Shown here in pieces: positions 28,669 through 38,369 of a DNA stretch of 64,000 nt. The number at the start of each line of letters is the position of its first letter. The first letter of the stretch is position 1. The DNA comes from Hyphomicrobiales bacterium (GTDB lineage: Bacteria > Pseudomonadota > Alphaproteobacteria > Rhizobiales > JAJFHR01), in the NCBI GenBank assembly GCA_021775475.1, contig JAJFHS010000049.1, positions 1-64,000 of the forward strand, read 5' to 3'. The translations under genes and the position numbers were made by a program. The notes below the pieces were generated by a model that saw nothing but the letters and a program-made list of their open reading frames with translations, did no database searches and was not told the origin of the DNA.

Positions 28669-29853
28669 ATGAAAAAAAGAAAAAGAAGAACGCCACTGCG
28701 ACGCCGCTTTTATGAAATCCTTGAAGCAAGACACTCGGATGATTTGCTCAGCGTCTTGTTTGACGTGTTTATCATCATCCTGATCTTTGCCAATGTTATC
28801 GCTTTTGTAGCAGAATCCGTTGAAGAATTGAATGCCCGTTTAGGCCCGGCATTTGAGTTGCTCAATGTTATCTCCATAGTGATCTTCACCATCGAATACT
28901 TGCTGCGGTTGTGGGTGGCGGTGGAATCGGCACCGCTTCGACATCTCAGCCCCGTGCGTGCGCGCCTGCATTTTGCCACCAGGCCGTTATTGATTGTCGA
29001 CCTGTTGGCGGTGTTGCCATTTTATCTCGGCAGTTTTTTCGGTGCTGATTTGCGGATTTTGCGTGTTTTGCGGCTACTACGGTTTTTGAAACTGGCGCGT
29101 TATTCACCCGCACTTGATACATTGGGCCGGGTTCTTGTTGCTGAAAGTCGGGCCCTGGTTGGCGCCTTGATGGTGATGGTTTCCCTGTTGTTGTTTGCAT
29201 CATCGATCATCTATTTTCTCGAACGTGAAATCCAGCCCGAATATTTTGGATCAATACCGCGTGCTGCCTGGTGGGCAGTTTCAACCCTGACAACAGTTGG
29301 CTACGGTGATGTGGTGCCTCTAACTGGTGCTGGAAAATTTTTTGGCGGCGTAATGATGGTTTTGGGGCTTGGCATGTTTGCCCTGCCAATTGGCATTATA
29401 GCAACCGGATTCTCCCAGGAAATCAATCGCCGTGAATTTATTGTAACCTGGTCAACAGTCGCCAGCGTACCGATTTTCAGTGGGCTGAGTGCTGCAACAA
29501 TTGCCGAAATCATGGGGCTGTTGAGATCACAAACCTATCTGGCCGGAGCCAGGATTATGGAGAAGGGTGAAAAAGCCAGCGAGATGTATTTCATCGTTAC
29601 CGGAACCGTTGAGATTTCAGCATCTGGCGGTTTTTTTGAGCTGAGATCAGGAGATTATTTTGGTGAAATGGCATTGCTCGAGTGGCGCACCCGAAGTGCT
29701 GACGCCATTGCCCGAACCAAATGTGATCTGTTGGTACTGGAAGCGGGAGCGTTTGAAAATCTGCTGCGCCGAAATCCTGCTCTTAATGATAAAATGCGCG
29801 ATATGGCACAAGCCCGCCTGGATGCAAACTTGCAGGATGGGCAACGCGGATAG
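28669..29853 (+). CDS. Voltage/cyclic-nucleotide-gated potassium channel
   Basis: A 394-residue six-helix channel with a C-terminal cyclic-nucleotide-binding domain, as in the rhizobial MlotiK1 type. S4 region: LRILRVLRLLRFLKLARYSP. Selectivity filter TTVGYGDV is near residue 212. The CNBD (about 290-375) has GARIMEKGEKASEMYFIVTG and the phosphate-binding cassette FGEMALLEWRTRSADAIA. The ATG at 28669 lies 16 bases after alaS; the open frame runs upstream inside alaS. The charged N-terminus (MKKRKRRTPLRRRF) is unusual but plausible. Confidence 0.85.
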   Translation: MKKRKRRTPLRRRFYEILEARHSDDLLSVLFDVFIIILIFANVIAFVAESVEELNARLGPAFELLNVISIVIFTIEYLLRLWVAVESAPLRHLSPVRARLHFATRPLLIVDLLAVLPFYLGSFFGADLRILRVLRLLRFLKLARYSPALDTLGRVLVAESRALVGALMVMVSLLLFASSIIYFLEREIQPEYFGSIPRAAWWAVSTLTTVGYGDVVPLTGAGKFFGGVMMVLGLGMFALPIGIIATGFSQEINRREFIVTWSTVASVPIFSGLSAATIAEIMGLLRSQTYLAGARIMEKGEKASEMYFIVTGTVEISASGGFFELRSGDYFGEMALLEWRTRSADAIARTKCDLLVLEAGAFENLLRRNPALNDKMRDMAQARLDANLQDGQRG

Positions 29854-29891
29854 GGGACCGCCCCTCTCAACCAGAAAAACCTGACCCCGCT

Positions 29892-30521
29892 CTAAGGCAT
29901 CGGGATTTCTGATTGTTTAATCGGCACATGATAGCCTTTTTGAACAGCCGGGCGCGCGGCAATGGCGAGATACCATTTTTTAACATTGGGATATGAATTG
30001 AGATTGACCGTTTGCCATTCAAACCGGGAAATCCATGGCCAGGTGGCCATATCGGCGATGGAATATTCACCGGCGAGATAATCCCGATCAGCCAGTCGGC
30101 GGTCGAGAACACCATAGAGCCTTTTGGTTTCGTTGAGATAGCGCTCTTCAGCGTAGTCACTTTTGCCCTTGTTGAAATGGACGAAATGATGGGCCTGTCC
30201 CAACATGGGCCCAACGCCGCCCATCTGCCACATCAGCCATTCAATTGTTGTCCATCGGGTGGCGGGGTCAGATGGTAAAAATTTGCCGGTTTTTTCTGCC
30301 AGATACATCAGGATTGCGCCCGATTCCATCAATGATATCCCGGTGTCATTGTCGACGATAGCCGGGATGCGGTTATTGGGGGAAATTTTGAGGAAACTCT
30401 CGGCGAACTGTTCGTTCTTGCCGATGTCGATGGTGTGCGTGGTATAATCGAGCCCGATTTCTTCCAGCATTATTGAGACTTTGCGGCCATTGGGCGTTGA
30501 CCAGGTATAGAGATCGATCAT
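29892..30521 (-). CDS. Glutathione S-transferase family protein
   Basis: A 209-residue cytosolic GST. The thioredoxin-fold N-domain begins MIDLYTWSTPNGRKVSIMLE, with the cis-Pro NRIPAIVD and the glutathione-binding ISLMESGAILMYLAEKTGKF. The C-domain contains YSIADMATWPW. It resembles the YfcG/Ure2-like disulfide-reductase subgroup more than classical conjugating GSTs (Thr-Pro-Asn near the active site). Substrate unknown. Confidence 0.85.
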   Translation of the reverse strand: MIDLYTWSTPNGRKVSIMLEEIGLDYTTHTIDIGKNEQFAESFLKISPNNRIPAIVDNDTGISLMESGAILMYLAEKTGKFLPSDPATRWTTIEWLMWQMGGVGPMLGQAHHFVHFNKGKSDYAEERYLNETKRLYGVLDRRLADRDYLAGEYSIADMATWPWISRFEWQTVNLNSYPNVKKWYLAIAARPAVQKGYHVPIKQSEIPMP

Positions 30522-30812
30522 AGGTGCAGCTTTCGGATTTTAAAACGGGGTATACTGATAGCACAGGTTGACGCTGTGGCCAGCACAGGTAAGTCAATTT
30601 CTCAATCGTTTTGATCAATTAATATTGAAACCGGTCGGGATTTCATAATTGATATCGGTTCGCATGCGGGATTGAATATTTTCAATTCTGCCGTCACTTT
30701 TCGGTTTTTGCCGTTTTTCACCCTTTCCTCGCCGCCTTTTCACTGGTACGTCCAGTCATTTTTGGTATTGTTTATGGCATATTGGGGCAAATTGAAGGGG
30801 CCAGCAAAGCTG

Positions 30813-31100
30813 ATGGCAAAATATCGAATTATGTACTGGCAGGAAATCCCCTCGGTTGTGGAAGCGCGTGAGGGGCGGCAAAAAGCCAAGAGCCAATTGA
30901 GTTTGCGCTTTCAGGAACTGATTGATTTAATTGCCATGCGCAGAAAGCTTGATGGTGCCGATGAATACCTGCAGCACTGGAACAAGGCCGAGTGGCAATC
31001 GCGTGACGGCACAGCTGAAGATGTAGTGAAACAGGTGGCGGAAGAAATTGAGGCCGAATATGAGACCTTTAAAACCGCGGCGCTGGAGAAAACGGTTTGA
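30813..31100 (+). CDS. Virulence-factor-domain protein (PF13769-like)
   Basis: From the ATG at 30813 the 95 residues start MAKYRIMYWQEIPSVVEARE and continue RQKAKSQLSLRFQELIDLIA, which matches the small family labelled virulence factor. Its function is unknown; in alphaproteobacteria it tends to occur beside B12/folate methyltransferase genes. The open frame starts at 30672 but the upstream part lacks homology. The stop overlaps the start of the MetH-reactivation-like gene. Confidence 0.7.
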   Translation: MAKYRIMYWQEIPSVVEAREGRQKAKSQLSLRFQELIDLIAMRRKLDGADEYLQHWNKAEWQSRDGTAEDVVKQVAEEIEAEYETFKTAALEKTV

Positions 31101-31768
31101 ATGCTGACAACCTGATGCACGCCTATGATTCCCATGGCGTGTTTCGGCCTCTGGGAATAACAATTCGCGAAGACCGCTTATTGCGCCTGCATGGCTATCG
31201 CGACCTCAAAAAAGTGCGCCCGGTAATTGTTGCCACGGCTGAAGATATTGCGCGTCGCGCCGAAGGTCTGGCAGTGCCGGAAATTCACTACAAGCGCCTG
31301 AAAATAAAACATTGCGACGCTAATGGTCTGGTGTTGGAAAACGGCTCACGCTTTCACAATATTGCCTTTGAAAAATACCTTGATGGCGTTGTCGAAGTCG
31401 TCGTTTTCACCATGACGCTTGGCAATGCGCTGGACGAGGAATCACAAGCCCTGATGGCAAAATTTGAGCCCCTTGAGGTGCTTTTTCTGGAAACCGCCGG
31501 ATGGCTGGGCATCGAATGGGCCACCAGACAGTTTAGCGAGGGATTGCATATTTCTGCCAAACAGAATTCTCTCAGGGTGTCGTGCCGCATGGGACCCGGT
31601 TACAGCTATTCTGTTAAAGGCGAAAAAGTCAGATGGTCGCTGGAAGACCAAAAACCTCTGTTTGATGTTTTTGACGGTGATGATCTGCCGATAGAGTTGC
31701 TGGAAAGCTGCGCCATGTTGCCGAAAATGTCACGTTCAGGCCTTTATGGCTTTGCGCCAACGAATTAA
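31097..31768 (+). CDS. Free-standing MetH reactivation-like protein
   Basis: A 223-residue protein resembling the SAM-dependent reactivation domain of cobalamin methionine synthase, but as a separate polypeptide. The motif RMGPGYSYSV, followed by WSLEDQKPLFDVF and SCAMLPKMSRSGLYGF, parallels the RxxPGYG and MxPxxSxSG patterns of that domain. Such stand-alone versions accompany split methionine synthases in some alphaproteobacteria. TTG start at 31097 with GGAG nine bases upstream; ATG at 31115 is the alternative. Coupled to the preceding gene. A complete MetH is encoded about 2.3 kb downstream, so its partner may be another corrinoid protein. Confidence 0.65.
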   Translation: MNADNLMHAYDSHGVFRPLGITIREDRLLRLHGYRDLKKVRPVIVATAEDIARRAEGLAVPEIHYKRLKIKHCDANGLVLENGSRFHNIAFEKYLDGVVEVVVFTMTLGNALDEESQALMAKFEPLEVLFLETAGWLGIEWATRQFSEGLHISAKQNSLRVSCRMGPGYSYSVKGEKVRWSLEDQKPLFDVFDGDDLPIELLESCAMLPKMSRSGLYGFAPTN

Positions 31769-31779
31769 CCGATAAACTA

Positions 31780-32808
31780 TCAGGATGTTGCTGGTTTTGC
31801 CCTGTGCCGTGACCCGGTTCGCTTCCGGCCCGGTTTGCTTTGTTCTTTAGAAGTTTTTGTAACCTCACCCAGTATTTCCTCAATGTGTTCATGGCTGGGT
31901 TTACCCTTGGGCTCTCGCGTATCCAGTGCCTGTCGCATGGCGGCAATGTGCACAGGTCTTGTGCCGCAACAACCGCCGATGATGCGAGCCCCGGCATCGC
32001 GCGCCATGCAGGCATAATCGGCCATAATTTCCGGTGTGCCATCATAGGCAATTTTCATATCCGTGCCCATTTGCGGAATACCGCAATTGGCTTTGGCGAC
32101 GATGACATCTTCCGGTTCAGAGTTGTCAGAAATGCCCAATATAGTGTCGACCAGTTGCGATGGGCCAACACCGCAGTTGGCACCAAAGGCGATGGAGTTC
32201 CACTTGCGTTCGCGCTTCAACTGTGGTGCATTTTGTGGCTTCAGCCCCATCATGGTGCAGCCGTTGGTATCAAACGTCATGGTCTGTACGTAAGCCATCC
32301 CGGCACGTTCAACAGCCTTGGCGGCGGCATCAATTTCATCTTCGAAGAACATGGTTTCAATCCAGATGATGTCGACACCGCCCTGCTTCAGCGCCATGGC
32401 TTGCTCATAAAACGCGTCCTCCACTTCAATCGCGGGACGTTCGCCATAAGGTTCCAGCATTTCGCCGGTGGGGCCCATGGAGCCGGCAACGATGGTATTT
32501 CTGTCGCATCCATCAACAACTTCGCGGGCAATGCGGGCAGCGGCGATATTTACCTCTTCAACCTGTGCCGGGTCGGAATGCAGCATAAAGCGGAATTTAT
32601 TGGCACCAAACGTGTTGGTCAGGATGATTTCGGAGCCAGCGTCAACAAACCCCTGATAAACTTGTGCGATTAACTCAGGTCTGTCCAGGTTCCACATTTC
32701 ACCTGGCTCGCCATTTGCCAGCCCCAGATCGAACAAATTGGTCCCCATGGCGCCGTCGCCGAGGATGAAATCTTTTTCCTGCAATAGTTTTGTCAGCGGA
32801 TCAGCCAT
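31780..32808 (-). CDS. bmt: Homocysteine S-methyltransferase (betaine-homocysteine type)
   Basis: A 342-residue zinc-dependent methyltransferase. N-terminal FILGDGAMGTNLFDLGLANG; zinc-ligand cysteines in FGANCGVGPSQL and in the C-terminal GGCCGTRPVHIAAM. It transfers a methyl group to homocysteine; the donor (glycine betaine or a methylated corrinoid) cannot be told from sequence. It ends with a basic tail. ATG at 32808 follows a GGGAAAGAA ribosome site; the frame extends to 32883 without homology. Divergent from the MTHFR gene. Confidence 0.82.
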   Translation of the reverse strand: MADPLTKLLQEKDFILGDGAMGTNLFDLGLANGEPGEMWNLDRPELIAQVYQGFVDAGSEIILTNTFGANKFRFMLHSDPAQVEEVNIAAARIAREVVDGCDRNTIVAGSMGPTGEMLEPYGERPAIEVEDAFYEQAMALKQGGVDIIWIETMFFEDEIDAAAKAVERAGMAYVQTMTFDTNGCTMMGLKPQNAPQLKRERKWNSIAFGANCGVGPSQLVDTILGISDNSEPEDVIVAKANCGIPQMGTDMKIAYDGTPEIMADYACMARDAGARIIGGCCGTRPVHIAAMRQALDTREPKGKPSHEHIEEILGEVTKTSKEQSKPGRKRTGSRHRAKPATS

Positions 32809-32836
32809 GCGAATAAATTCTTTCCCTGGGTTAGTA

Positions 32837-32877
32837 TGTCGTATTTGAATTCCCGAATACCGCAATTTCATACGACA
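32837..32877. promoter_or_regulatory. Inverted repeat in the bmt/MTHFR divergent promoter
   Basis: Perfect 8-bp arms TGTCGTAT (32837-32844) and ATACGACA (32870-32877) enclose a second small inverted repeat (GTATT/AATAC). It lies in the 122-bp gap between divergent methyltransferase and MTHFR genes. A shared operator is a reasonable inference; no regulator gene is visible nearby. Confidence 0.4.
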
Positions 32878-32930
32878 GGGCAAGTGCTAGCAGATATGAC
32901 TTGAAAAACTGCATTAAAAGGAGCTTCGTC

Positions 32931-33863
32931 ATGTCACTGGCTTATGAATGTAACGTGGAAGTTATGGAAACGGATATTAAACAATCTATCGCCAGCTTCA
33001 TGACCAATTATTCCTGCGAAACCACGCCCGCAGCGGCGCAAAAAATTGGTAGTTTTCAAAGCCTTCTGGCACCAGGCGCGTCTGTTTTCATTACGTTTTT
33101 GCCCGGATCAGACTTTAGCGAAACCATCGAAACGGCTAAAAATCTGAAAAATGAAGGTTTTGTGCCGGTTCCCCATATTGCCGCGCGCGGTGTGTCGAAC
33201 ATGAGTGATCTGGACGACAGGTTAAACCGTCTTGCCGGTGAGGTTGGTGTCAACGAGGTTCTGCTCATTGGCGGCGGATATGACACACCTGTTGGTGAAT
33301 TTTCCGATACCATGCAATTGCTCGAAACCGGGCTGTTTGACGCCTACGGTATCAGCCACATCAATGTGGCCGGCCATCCCGAAGGCAGCCCTGATATTAA
33401 CGACGAAAATATTTTAAATGCCCTCGCTTGGAAAAATGCTTTTGCCCTTCGCACCGGTGCGCAGGTGCAGATTGTCACCCAGTTCTGTTTTGATGCAGCC
33501 CCTATTATCGCCTGGGACAGGGTCATTCAGGCTGAAGGCAACACATTGCCGATCAGAATTGGCCTGCCCGGCCTTGCCACAATCAAAACCCTGATTGCTT
33601 ATGCGAGATCCTGTGGTGTTGGTAATTCCATGCGTTTTTTAACCCGGCAGGCAAGAAACGTAACCAAATTGCTCTCGGTTTCCGCTCCCGACAAGCTGGT
33701 GGCAGATCTGGCCGCATACAAATCCGAAGATCCGGCTTGTGGCATAATTTCCGCTCACATGTTCCCGCTTGGTGGCTTAAAGCGCACAACCACCTGGGCC
33801 AATACTGTCGTTGACGGCAGGTTTGAGCTTGATGCCAAAGGCGGCTTCAAGGTTGAAGCGTAG
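32931..33863 (+). CDS. Methylenetetrahydrofolate reductase family protein
   Basis: A 310-residue TIM-barrel protein of the MTHFR superfamily, which makes 5-methyl-THF for methionine synthesis. Visible blocks: GASVFITFLPGSDFSETIET, FVPVPHIAARGVSNMSDLDD, EVLLIGGGYDTPVGEF, HINVAGHPEGSPDINDENIL and IVTQFCFDAAPIIAWDRVIQ. It is divergent from E. coli MetF and may be a second, pathway-specific reductase. ATG at 32931 follows AAAAGGAG; the frame starts at 32901 but that lacks a site. Confidence 0.8.
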   Translation: MSLAYECNVEVMETDIKQSIASFMTNYSCETTPAAAQKIGSFQSLLAPGASVFITFLPGSDFSETIETAKNLKNEGFVPVPHIAARGVSNMSDLDDRLNRLAGEVGVNEVLLIGGGYDTPVGEFSDTMQLLETGLFDAYGISHINVAGHPEGSPDINDENILNALAWKNAFALRTGAQVQIVTQFCFDAAPIIAWDRVIQAEGNTLPIRIGLPGLATIKTLIAYARSCGVGNSMRFLTRQARNVTKLLSVSAPDKLVADLAAYKSEDPACGIISAHMFPLGGLKRTTTWANTVVDGRFELDAKGGFKVEA

Positions 33864-33907
33864 AGCTGCTTTTTAGAGCTGCCATAAATTAATTTTGATC
33901 TCGTACT

Positions 33908-33946
33908 AATACCCGTCAGCGAAAAGTTGACGGGTATTTTCGTTTT
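33908..33946 (+). terminator. Rho-independent terminator after the MTHFR gene
   Basis: An 11-bp perfect stem (aatacccgtca with tgacgggtatt) and 9-base loop, followed by ttcgtttt. It lies 45 bases after the stop and separates the MTHFR gene from metH. Confidence 0.8.
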
Positions 33947-34035
33947 AATTCCCCAACAATTTATTTCATCTGCCGTGCTGATACTTGCAACAAAGATTTA
34001 TCCAAGCTCACGGTTTACGGGAATGGTAAATTGAT

Positions 34036-34055
34036 ATATAAAGATATCGTTATAT
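34036..34055. promoter_or_regulatory. SahR-like operator upstream of metH
   Basis: ATATAAAGATATCGTTATAT is a near-perfect palindrome, 63 bases before the preferred metH ATG. It resembles, from memory, the AT-rich ATAAAGATATCTTTAT palindrome proposed for the ArsR-family S-adenosylhomocysteine regulator SahR in alphaproteobacteria. No sahR gene is in the window. Confidence 0.45.
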
Positions 34056-34098
34056 CTTATTGTCGAAATCAAGTTTAAAGATCGCGGATCAATCTAAA

Positions 34099-37000
34099 AT
34101 GTCGGACAAAAAAATCATTGGCGCTGAATTGCGTGAAATTGCCGAAAACCGCATCCTGGTAATGGATGGGGCCATGGGTACGCAAATTCAGGATCTAAAA
34201 CTGGATGAGGCGGGTTATCGCGGTGATCGTTTCAAAGACTGGGGTCAGGATGTCAAAGGCAACAACGATCTTTTGACCCTGTCAAACCCCGATGCCATCA
34301 GAGACATTCACATAGCTTACTTCAAAGCCGGTGCCGATATTGTTGAAACCAATACATTTTCGGCCACATCCATTGCCCAGGCTGATTATGGCATGGAAGA
34401 GCTGGCTTATGAACTCAATGAGCACGGCGCAAGGCTGGCACGCGAAGCCTGCGACAGTATCATGGCGCAGGATAAAACCAGACAGTGCTTTGTCGCTGGC
34501 GCTCTGGGGCCGACCAACAGAACCGCCTCCATGTCACCTGACGTTAATGACCCGGCCTATCGCGCCGTAACCTTCGATGATTTGCGTGAAGCTTATTTGA
34601 TTGCTGCCACCGGTCTTATTGAAGGTGGCGCGGATATTCTGCTGATTGAAACCATTTTCGATACGCTTAACGCCAAAGCTGCCATTTACGCCTGTCATGA
34701 AGCCTTTGACGTCACCGGCAAACGTCTGCCGATCATGGTTTCCGGCACAATCACCGATCTGTCCGGCCGCACCTTGTCGGGGCAGACGCCCGCAGCTTTC
34801 TGGAATTCCGTTACCCACGCCAACCCTTTGTCTGTCGGCCTCAACTGTGCGCTCGGTGCCAAGGAAATGCGCCAGCACGTGGCTGAAATTTCCAACATCG
34901 CCGACACACTGGTGTGCGCCTATCCCAACGCCGGTCTGCCCAATGAGTTTGGTGAATATGATGAAGGCCCTGAAGCCACCGCTGAAATGCTGGGAGAATT
35001 TGCCCGCTCCGGCCTGGTCAACATCGTTGGTGGCTGTTGCGGCACAACACCTGACCATATTCGCGCCATCGTCGCGGCGGTAAAAGACGTACCCCCGCGC
35101 CAGATACCTGAAATTGTACCCTATATGAGGTTATCAGGGCTGGAGTCATTCACACTCACCCCTGACACCAATTTCGTCAACGTCGGCGAACGTACCAATG
35201 TTACCGGTTCGGCCCGGTTCCGTAAATTAATCACCACCGGCGATTATACCGCAGCCCTTGATGTGGCGCGCCAACAGGTTGAAAACGGGGCCCAGATCAT
35301 CGACATCAACATGGACGAGGGCATGTTGGATTCCGAACAAGCCATGGTTCACTTCCTCAATCTGATCGCCGCCGAGCCCGATATCTCTAAAGTACCGATC
35401 ATGCTTGATTCATCAAAGTGGGAAATCATTGAAGCCGGGCTCAAATGTATTCAGGGCAAAGGCGTGGTAAACTCCATCAGCCTCAAGGAAGGCGAAGAAG
35501 CCTTCATCGAAAAGGCCCGCAAAGTGCGGCGTTATGGTGCAGCTGTCGTTATCATGGCCTTTGACGAAGCAGGTCAGGCCGATACCACCCAGCGCAAATA
35601 TGATATCTGCAAGCGCACCTATGATGTTTTAACGAACAAGGTCAATTTCCCGCCTCAGGACATCATTTTCGACCCCAATATTTTTGCCGTTGCCACCGGT
35701 ATGGAAGAACACAATGGCTATGGTGTTGCTTTCATTGAGGCAACAAAACTCATCCGCGAAAATCTGCCCCATGTGCATGTATCCGGCGGTCTCTCCAATC
35801 TGTCGTTTTCCTTCCGCGGCAATGATATTGTGCGCGAGGCCATGCACTCGGCGTTTTTGTATCATGCCATCAAACAGGGCATGGATATGGGCATTGTCAA
35901 TGCCGGTCAGATAACGATTTATGACACCATACCCAAAGAGCTGCTCGATCTTGTGGAAGATGTGGTTTTGAACCGGCGTGATGATGCAACCGACAGGCTT
36001 TTAGAAAAAGCCGAACAGTTCAAAACCGGCAAGCGCGAGAAGAAAGTTGTGGACTTGGCCTGGCGCGAAAATTCTGCCGCCGCACGGATTTCCCATAGTC
36101 TTGTCAACGGCATAACCGAATTTATTGAATCAGATGTGGAAGAAGCGCGAACCGAATTTGAACGCGCCATTGAAGTCATCGAAGGCCCGCTGATGGATGG
36201 TATGAATGTTGTCGGTGATTTGTTTGGTGCCGGTAAAATGTTCCTGCCCCAGGTGGTCAAATCCGCCCGGGTGATGAAACAGGCAGTGGCCTATCTGCTG
36301 CCCTTCATGGATGAGGAAAAAAAGCGCTTAGGGATTGAAAAACAGGCTGCGGCAGGCAAAATTGTCATGGCCACCGCCAAGGGCGACGTCCATGATATCG
36401 GCAAGAATATTGTCGGCGTCGTGCTTCAGTGCAACAATTACGAAGTCATTGATTTAGGCGTCATGGTGTCGGCCGCCAAAATCCTGGAAACCGCCAAAGA
36501 GGTCAATGCCGACATCATCGGTGTCTCCGGCCTGATTACCCCGAGCCTTGATGAAATGTGCCATGTGGCGGCTGAAATGCAGCGCGAAGGCCTCAATATT
36601 CCGCTGCTCATCGGCGGTGCCACTACCTCCAAAATCCATACAGCGGTGAAAATTGATCCCAATTACTCATTGAGCCAGGCAATTCATGTGGTTGATGCCA
36701 GCCGTGCGGTGGGTGTTGTCTCGAAACTTTTGTCTGACACAGGACATGACAGTTACATTGAGGAGATTCGCGGTGAATACAAAGAGATGGCCGAACGCCA
36801 CGCCAAAAAACAACAACGCCCCGATACAAGGGCAACACTTACACAGGCCCGCGCTAACAAAACACCCATAGATTGGCAGGGCTACAAGCCCTTCAGGCCG
36901 AGCTTTTTAGGCACGCGTATCTTTGACAATTACGACTTGAGCGAGATTGCCGGATATATCGACTGGACGCCGTTTTTCTCCACCTGGGAACTTGTCGGCA

Positions 37001-37827
37001 CGTACCCGCATATTCTTGAAGATAAAAAAGTCGGTGAGGCGGCCCGTTCTCTGTTTGACGATGCCCAGACGATGCTTAAGCAGATGGTGTCAGAAAAATG
37101 GCTCACTGCCCGCGCCGTCATCGGCTTTTGGCCCGCACACTCTACTGGCGAGGATGACATCGAGGTCTTCGCCGATGAAGAACGCATCAACAAACTCGCT
37201 ACCTTGCACACCTTGCGCCAGCAGATGCTGCGCCGCAATGCCCGGCCCAATCTGGCCTTGTCAGATTTCATCGCCCCGTTTGACGCAGGCATAACCGATT
37301 ACATCGGCGGTTTTGCCGTTTCCACCGGCTTTGGCGAAAGTGCTATCGCCGAACGTTTCGAACGCGCCAATGATGATTATTCCGCCATCCTCTCCAAGGC
37401 TCTCGCCGATCGACTGGCCGAAGCCTTCGCCGAATGCATGCATGAGCGCGTGCGCAAGGAATTATGGGGATATGCTGTCGATGAAAAACTGGAAAACAAC
37501 AGCCTCATCGCCGAAGACTATCAGGGCATTCGCCCAGCTCCCGGTTATCCGTGCCAGCCCGATCATCGCGAAAAAAGCACTTTGTTCAAGCTGCTCGAAG
37601 CCGAACACTCAGTAGGCATCAAACTCACCGAAAGCTTTGCCATGCAACCGGGTTCAGCTGTCTCCGGCCTCTATTTTTCCCACCCCCAAAGCCAGTATTT
37701 CGGCGTTGGCAAAATAGAACGCGATCAGGTCGAAGACTACACCAGACGTCAGGGCGTAAGCCTTGAGGATACCGAAAAATGGCTCGGTCCAATTTTAAAC
37801 TACGAGCCTGCCAGAGAAGATGCCTGA
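34099..37827 (+). CDS. metH: Cobalamin-dependent methionine synthase MetH, full length
   Basis: Transfers a methyl group from 5-methyl-THF through cobalamin to homocysteine. 1242 residues with all modules in order: homocysteine domain ([14 protein letters not shown]; zinc cysteines in [10 protein letters not shown] near 325), pterin domain ([20 protein letters not shown]), cobalamin cap and B12 domain (the His ligand in [12 protein letters not shown]), and C-terminal reactivation domain ([29 protein letters not shown]). The ATG at 34099 is chosen because a TTG at 34060 would abut the putative operator. Neither has a clear ribosome site. Confidence 0.96.
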   Translation: MSDKKIIGAELREIAENRILVMDGAMGTQIQDLKLDEAGYRGDRFKDWGQDVKGNNDLLTLSNPDAIRDIHIAYFKAGADIVETNTFSATSIAQADYGMEELAYELNEHGARLAREACDSIMAQDKTRQCFVAGALGPTNRTASMSPDVNDPAYRAVTFDDLREAYLIAATGLIEGGADILLIETIFDTLNAKAAIYACHEAFDVTGKRLPIMVSGTITDLSGRTLSGQTPAAFWNSVTHANPLSVGLNCALGAKEMRQHVAEISNIADTLVCAYPNAGLPNEFGEYDEGPEATAEMLGEFARSGLVNIVGGCCGTTPDHIRAIVAAVKDVPPRQIPEIVPYMRLSGLESFTLTPDTNFVNVGERTNVTGSARFRKLITTGDYTAALDVARQQVENGAQIIDINMDEGMLDSEQAMVHFLNLIAAEPDISKVPIMLDSSKWEIIEAGLKCIQGKGVVNSISLKEGEEAFIEKARKVRRYGAAVVIMAFDEAGQADTTQRKYDICKRTYDVLTNKVNFPPQDIIFDPNIFAVATGMEEHNGYGVAFIEATKLIRENLPHVHVSGGLSNLSFSFRGNDIVREAMHSAFLYHAIKQGMDMGIVNAGQITIYDTIPKELLDLVEDVVLNRRDDATDRLLEKAEQFKTGKREKKVVDLAWRENSAAARISHSLVNGITEFIESDVEEARTEFERAIEVIEGPLMDGMNVVGDLFGAGKMFLPQVVKSARVMKQAVAYLLPFMDEEKKRLGIEKQAAAGKIVMATAKGDVHDIGKNIVGVVLQCNNYEVIDLGVMVSAAKILETAKEVNADIIGVSGLITPSLDEMCHVAAEMQREGLNIPLLIGGATTSKIHTAVKIDPNYSLSQAIHVVDASRAVGVVSKLLSDTGHDSYIEEIRGEYKEMAERHAKKQQRPDTRATLTQARANKTPIDWQGYKPFRPSFLGTRIFDNYDLSEIAGYIDWTPFFSTWELVGTYPHILEDKKVGEAARSLFDDAQTMLKQMVSEKWLTARAVIGFWPAHSTGEDDIEVFADEERINKLATLHTLRQQMLRRNARPNLALSDFIAPFDAGITDYIGGFAVSTGFGESAIAERFERANDDYSAILSKALADRLAEAFAECMHERVRKELWGYAVDEKLENNSLIAEDYQGIRPAPGYPCQPDHREKSTLFKLLEAEHSVGIKLTESFAMQPGSAVSGLYFSHPQSQYFGVGKIERDQVEDYTRRQGVSLEDTEKWLGPILNYEPAREDA

Positions 37828-37885
37828 GGATACAACCACAAAAATAGCGTCAATCGGGAGCTTTTGGATTTGACTATCGCTTCAT

Positions 37886-37915
37886 ATAACAAAATACTGA
37901 ACGGCATTTTGTTAT
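37886..37915. promoter_or_regulatory. Perfect palindrome before the GFA-family gene
   Basis: ATAACAAAAT and ATTTTGTTAT are perfect 10-bp inverted arms with a 10-base spacer, ending directly before the ribosome site (aaggag) of the next gene. It could be a repressor site, or a hairpin affecting translation initiation. Confidence 0.45.
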
Positions 37916-37931
37916 AAGGAGATAGCTATTG

Positions 37932-38342
37932 ATGGCAGATATGATCACTGGCAGTTGCCTGTGTGGCAAGGTCGAATTCGAGGTTGAAAACCAGTTTGAG
38001 GATTTATTTTTTTGCCATTGTCAGCAATGCCGAAAAATAACCGGATCAGCACACGCGTCCAATCTTTTTGGCGACCCTGACGGTTTCAGGTGGCTTAAAG
38101 GCGAAAACGACGTAACGATATTCAATTATCCCGACCGCCAGTTCACCAACGTTTTTTGCCGCCACTGCGGGTCCGGGTTACCTTTTTTAAACAGCGATGG
38201 CACAAAAATAATAGTGCCAGCAGGAACTTTGAATTCCGAACCGCGTTTTTCCCGGCAGAGCAAAATATTCCATGCAGAGCAGACGCAGTGGTGCCGGACC
38301 GGCGAGCAAACCCGGACCTTTGACGGGTTTCCCGATGACTGA
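37932..38342 (+). CDS. GFA-family (CENP-V-like) zinc protein
   Basis: A 136-residue protein of the glutathione-dependent formaldehyde-activating (GFA) fold. Zinc-binding cysteines: GSCLCGKVEFEVEN, CHCQQCRK, and FCRHCGSGLP. Many members are not true formaldehyde enzymes, so the reaction is uncertain. ATG at 37932 follows a strong aaggagat site. The neighbour on the other strand is a GST. Confidence 0.85.
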   Translation: MADMITGSCLCGKVEFEVENQFEDLFFCHCQQCRKITGSAHASNLFGDPDGFRWLKGENDVTIFNYPDRQFTNVFCRHCGSGLPFLNSDGTKIIVPAGTLNSEPRFSRQSKIFHAEQTQWCRTGEQTRTFDGFPDD

Positions 38343-38369
38343 CATATCAGCTGCGAGTTGATCCAGCTT

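Noticed and set aside
29849-29870. Short hairpin (aggggaccgcccct) at the end of the channel gene
   Set aside because: Only a five-base stem without a T-run; too weak for a terminator call.
31840-32673. 277-codon plus-strand ORF
   Set aside because: Antisense to the homocysteine methyltransferase, which has clear family motifs; the ORF shows no recognisable protein pattern.
33864-34098. Possible SAM or cobalamin riboswitch before metH
   Set aside because: Looked for a conserved riboswitch core and found only a terminator hairpin and an AT-rich palindrome.
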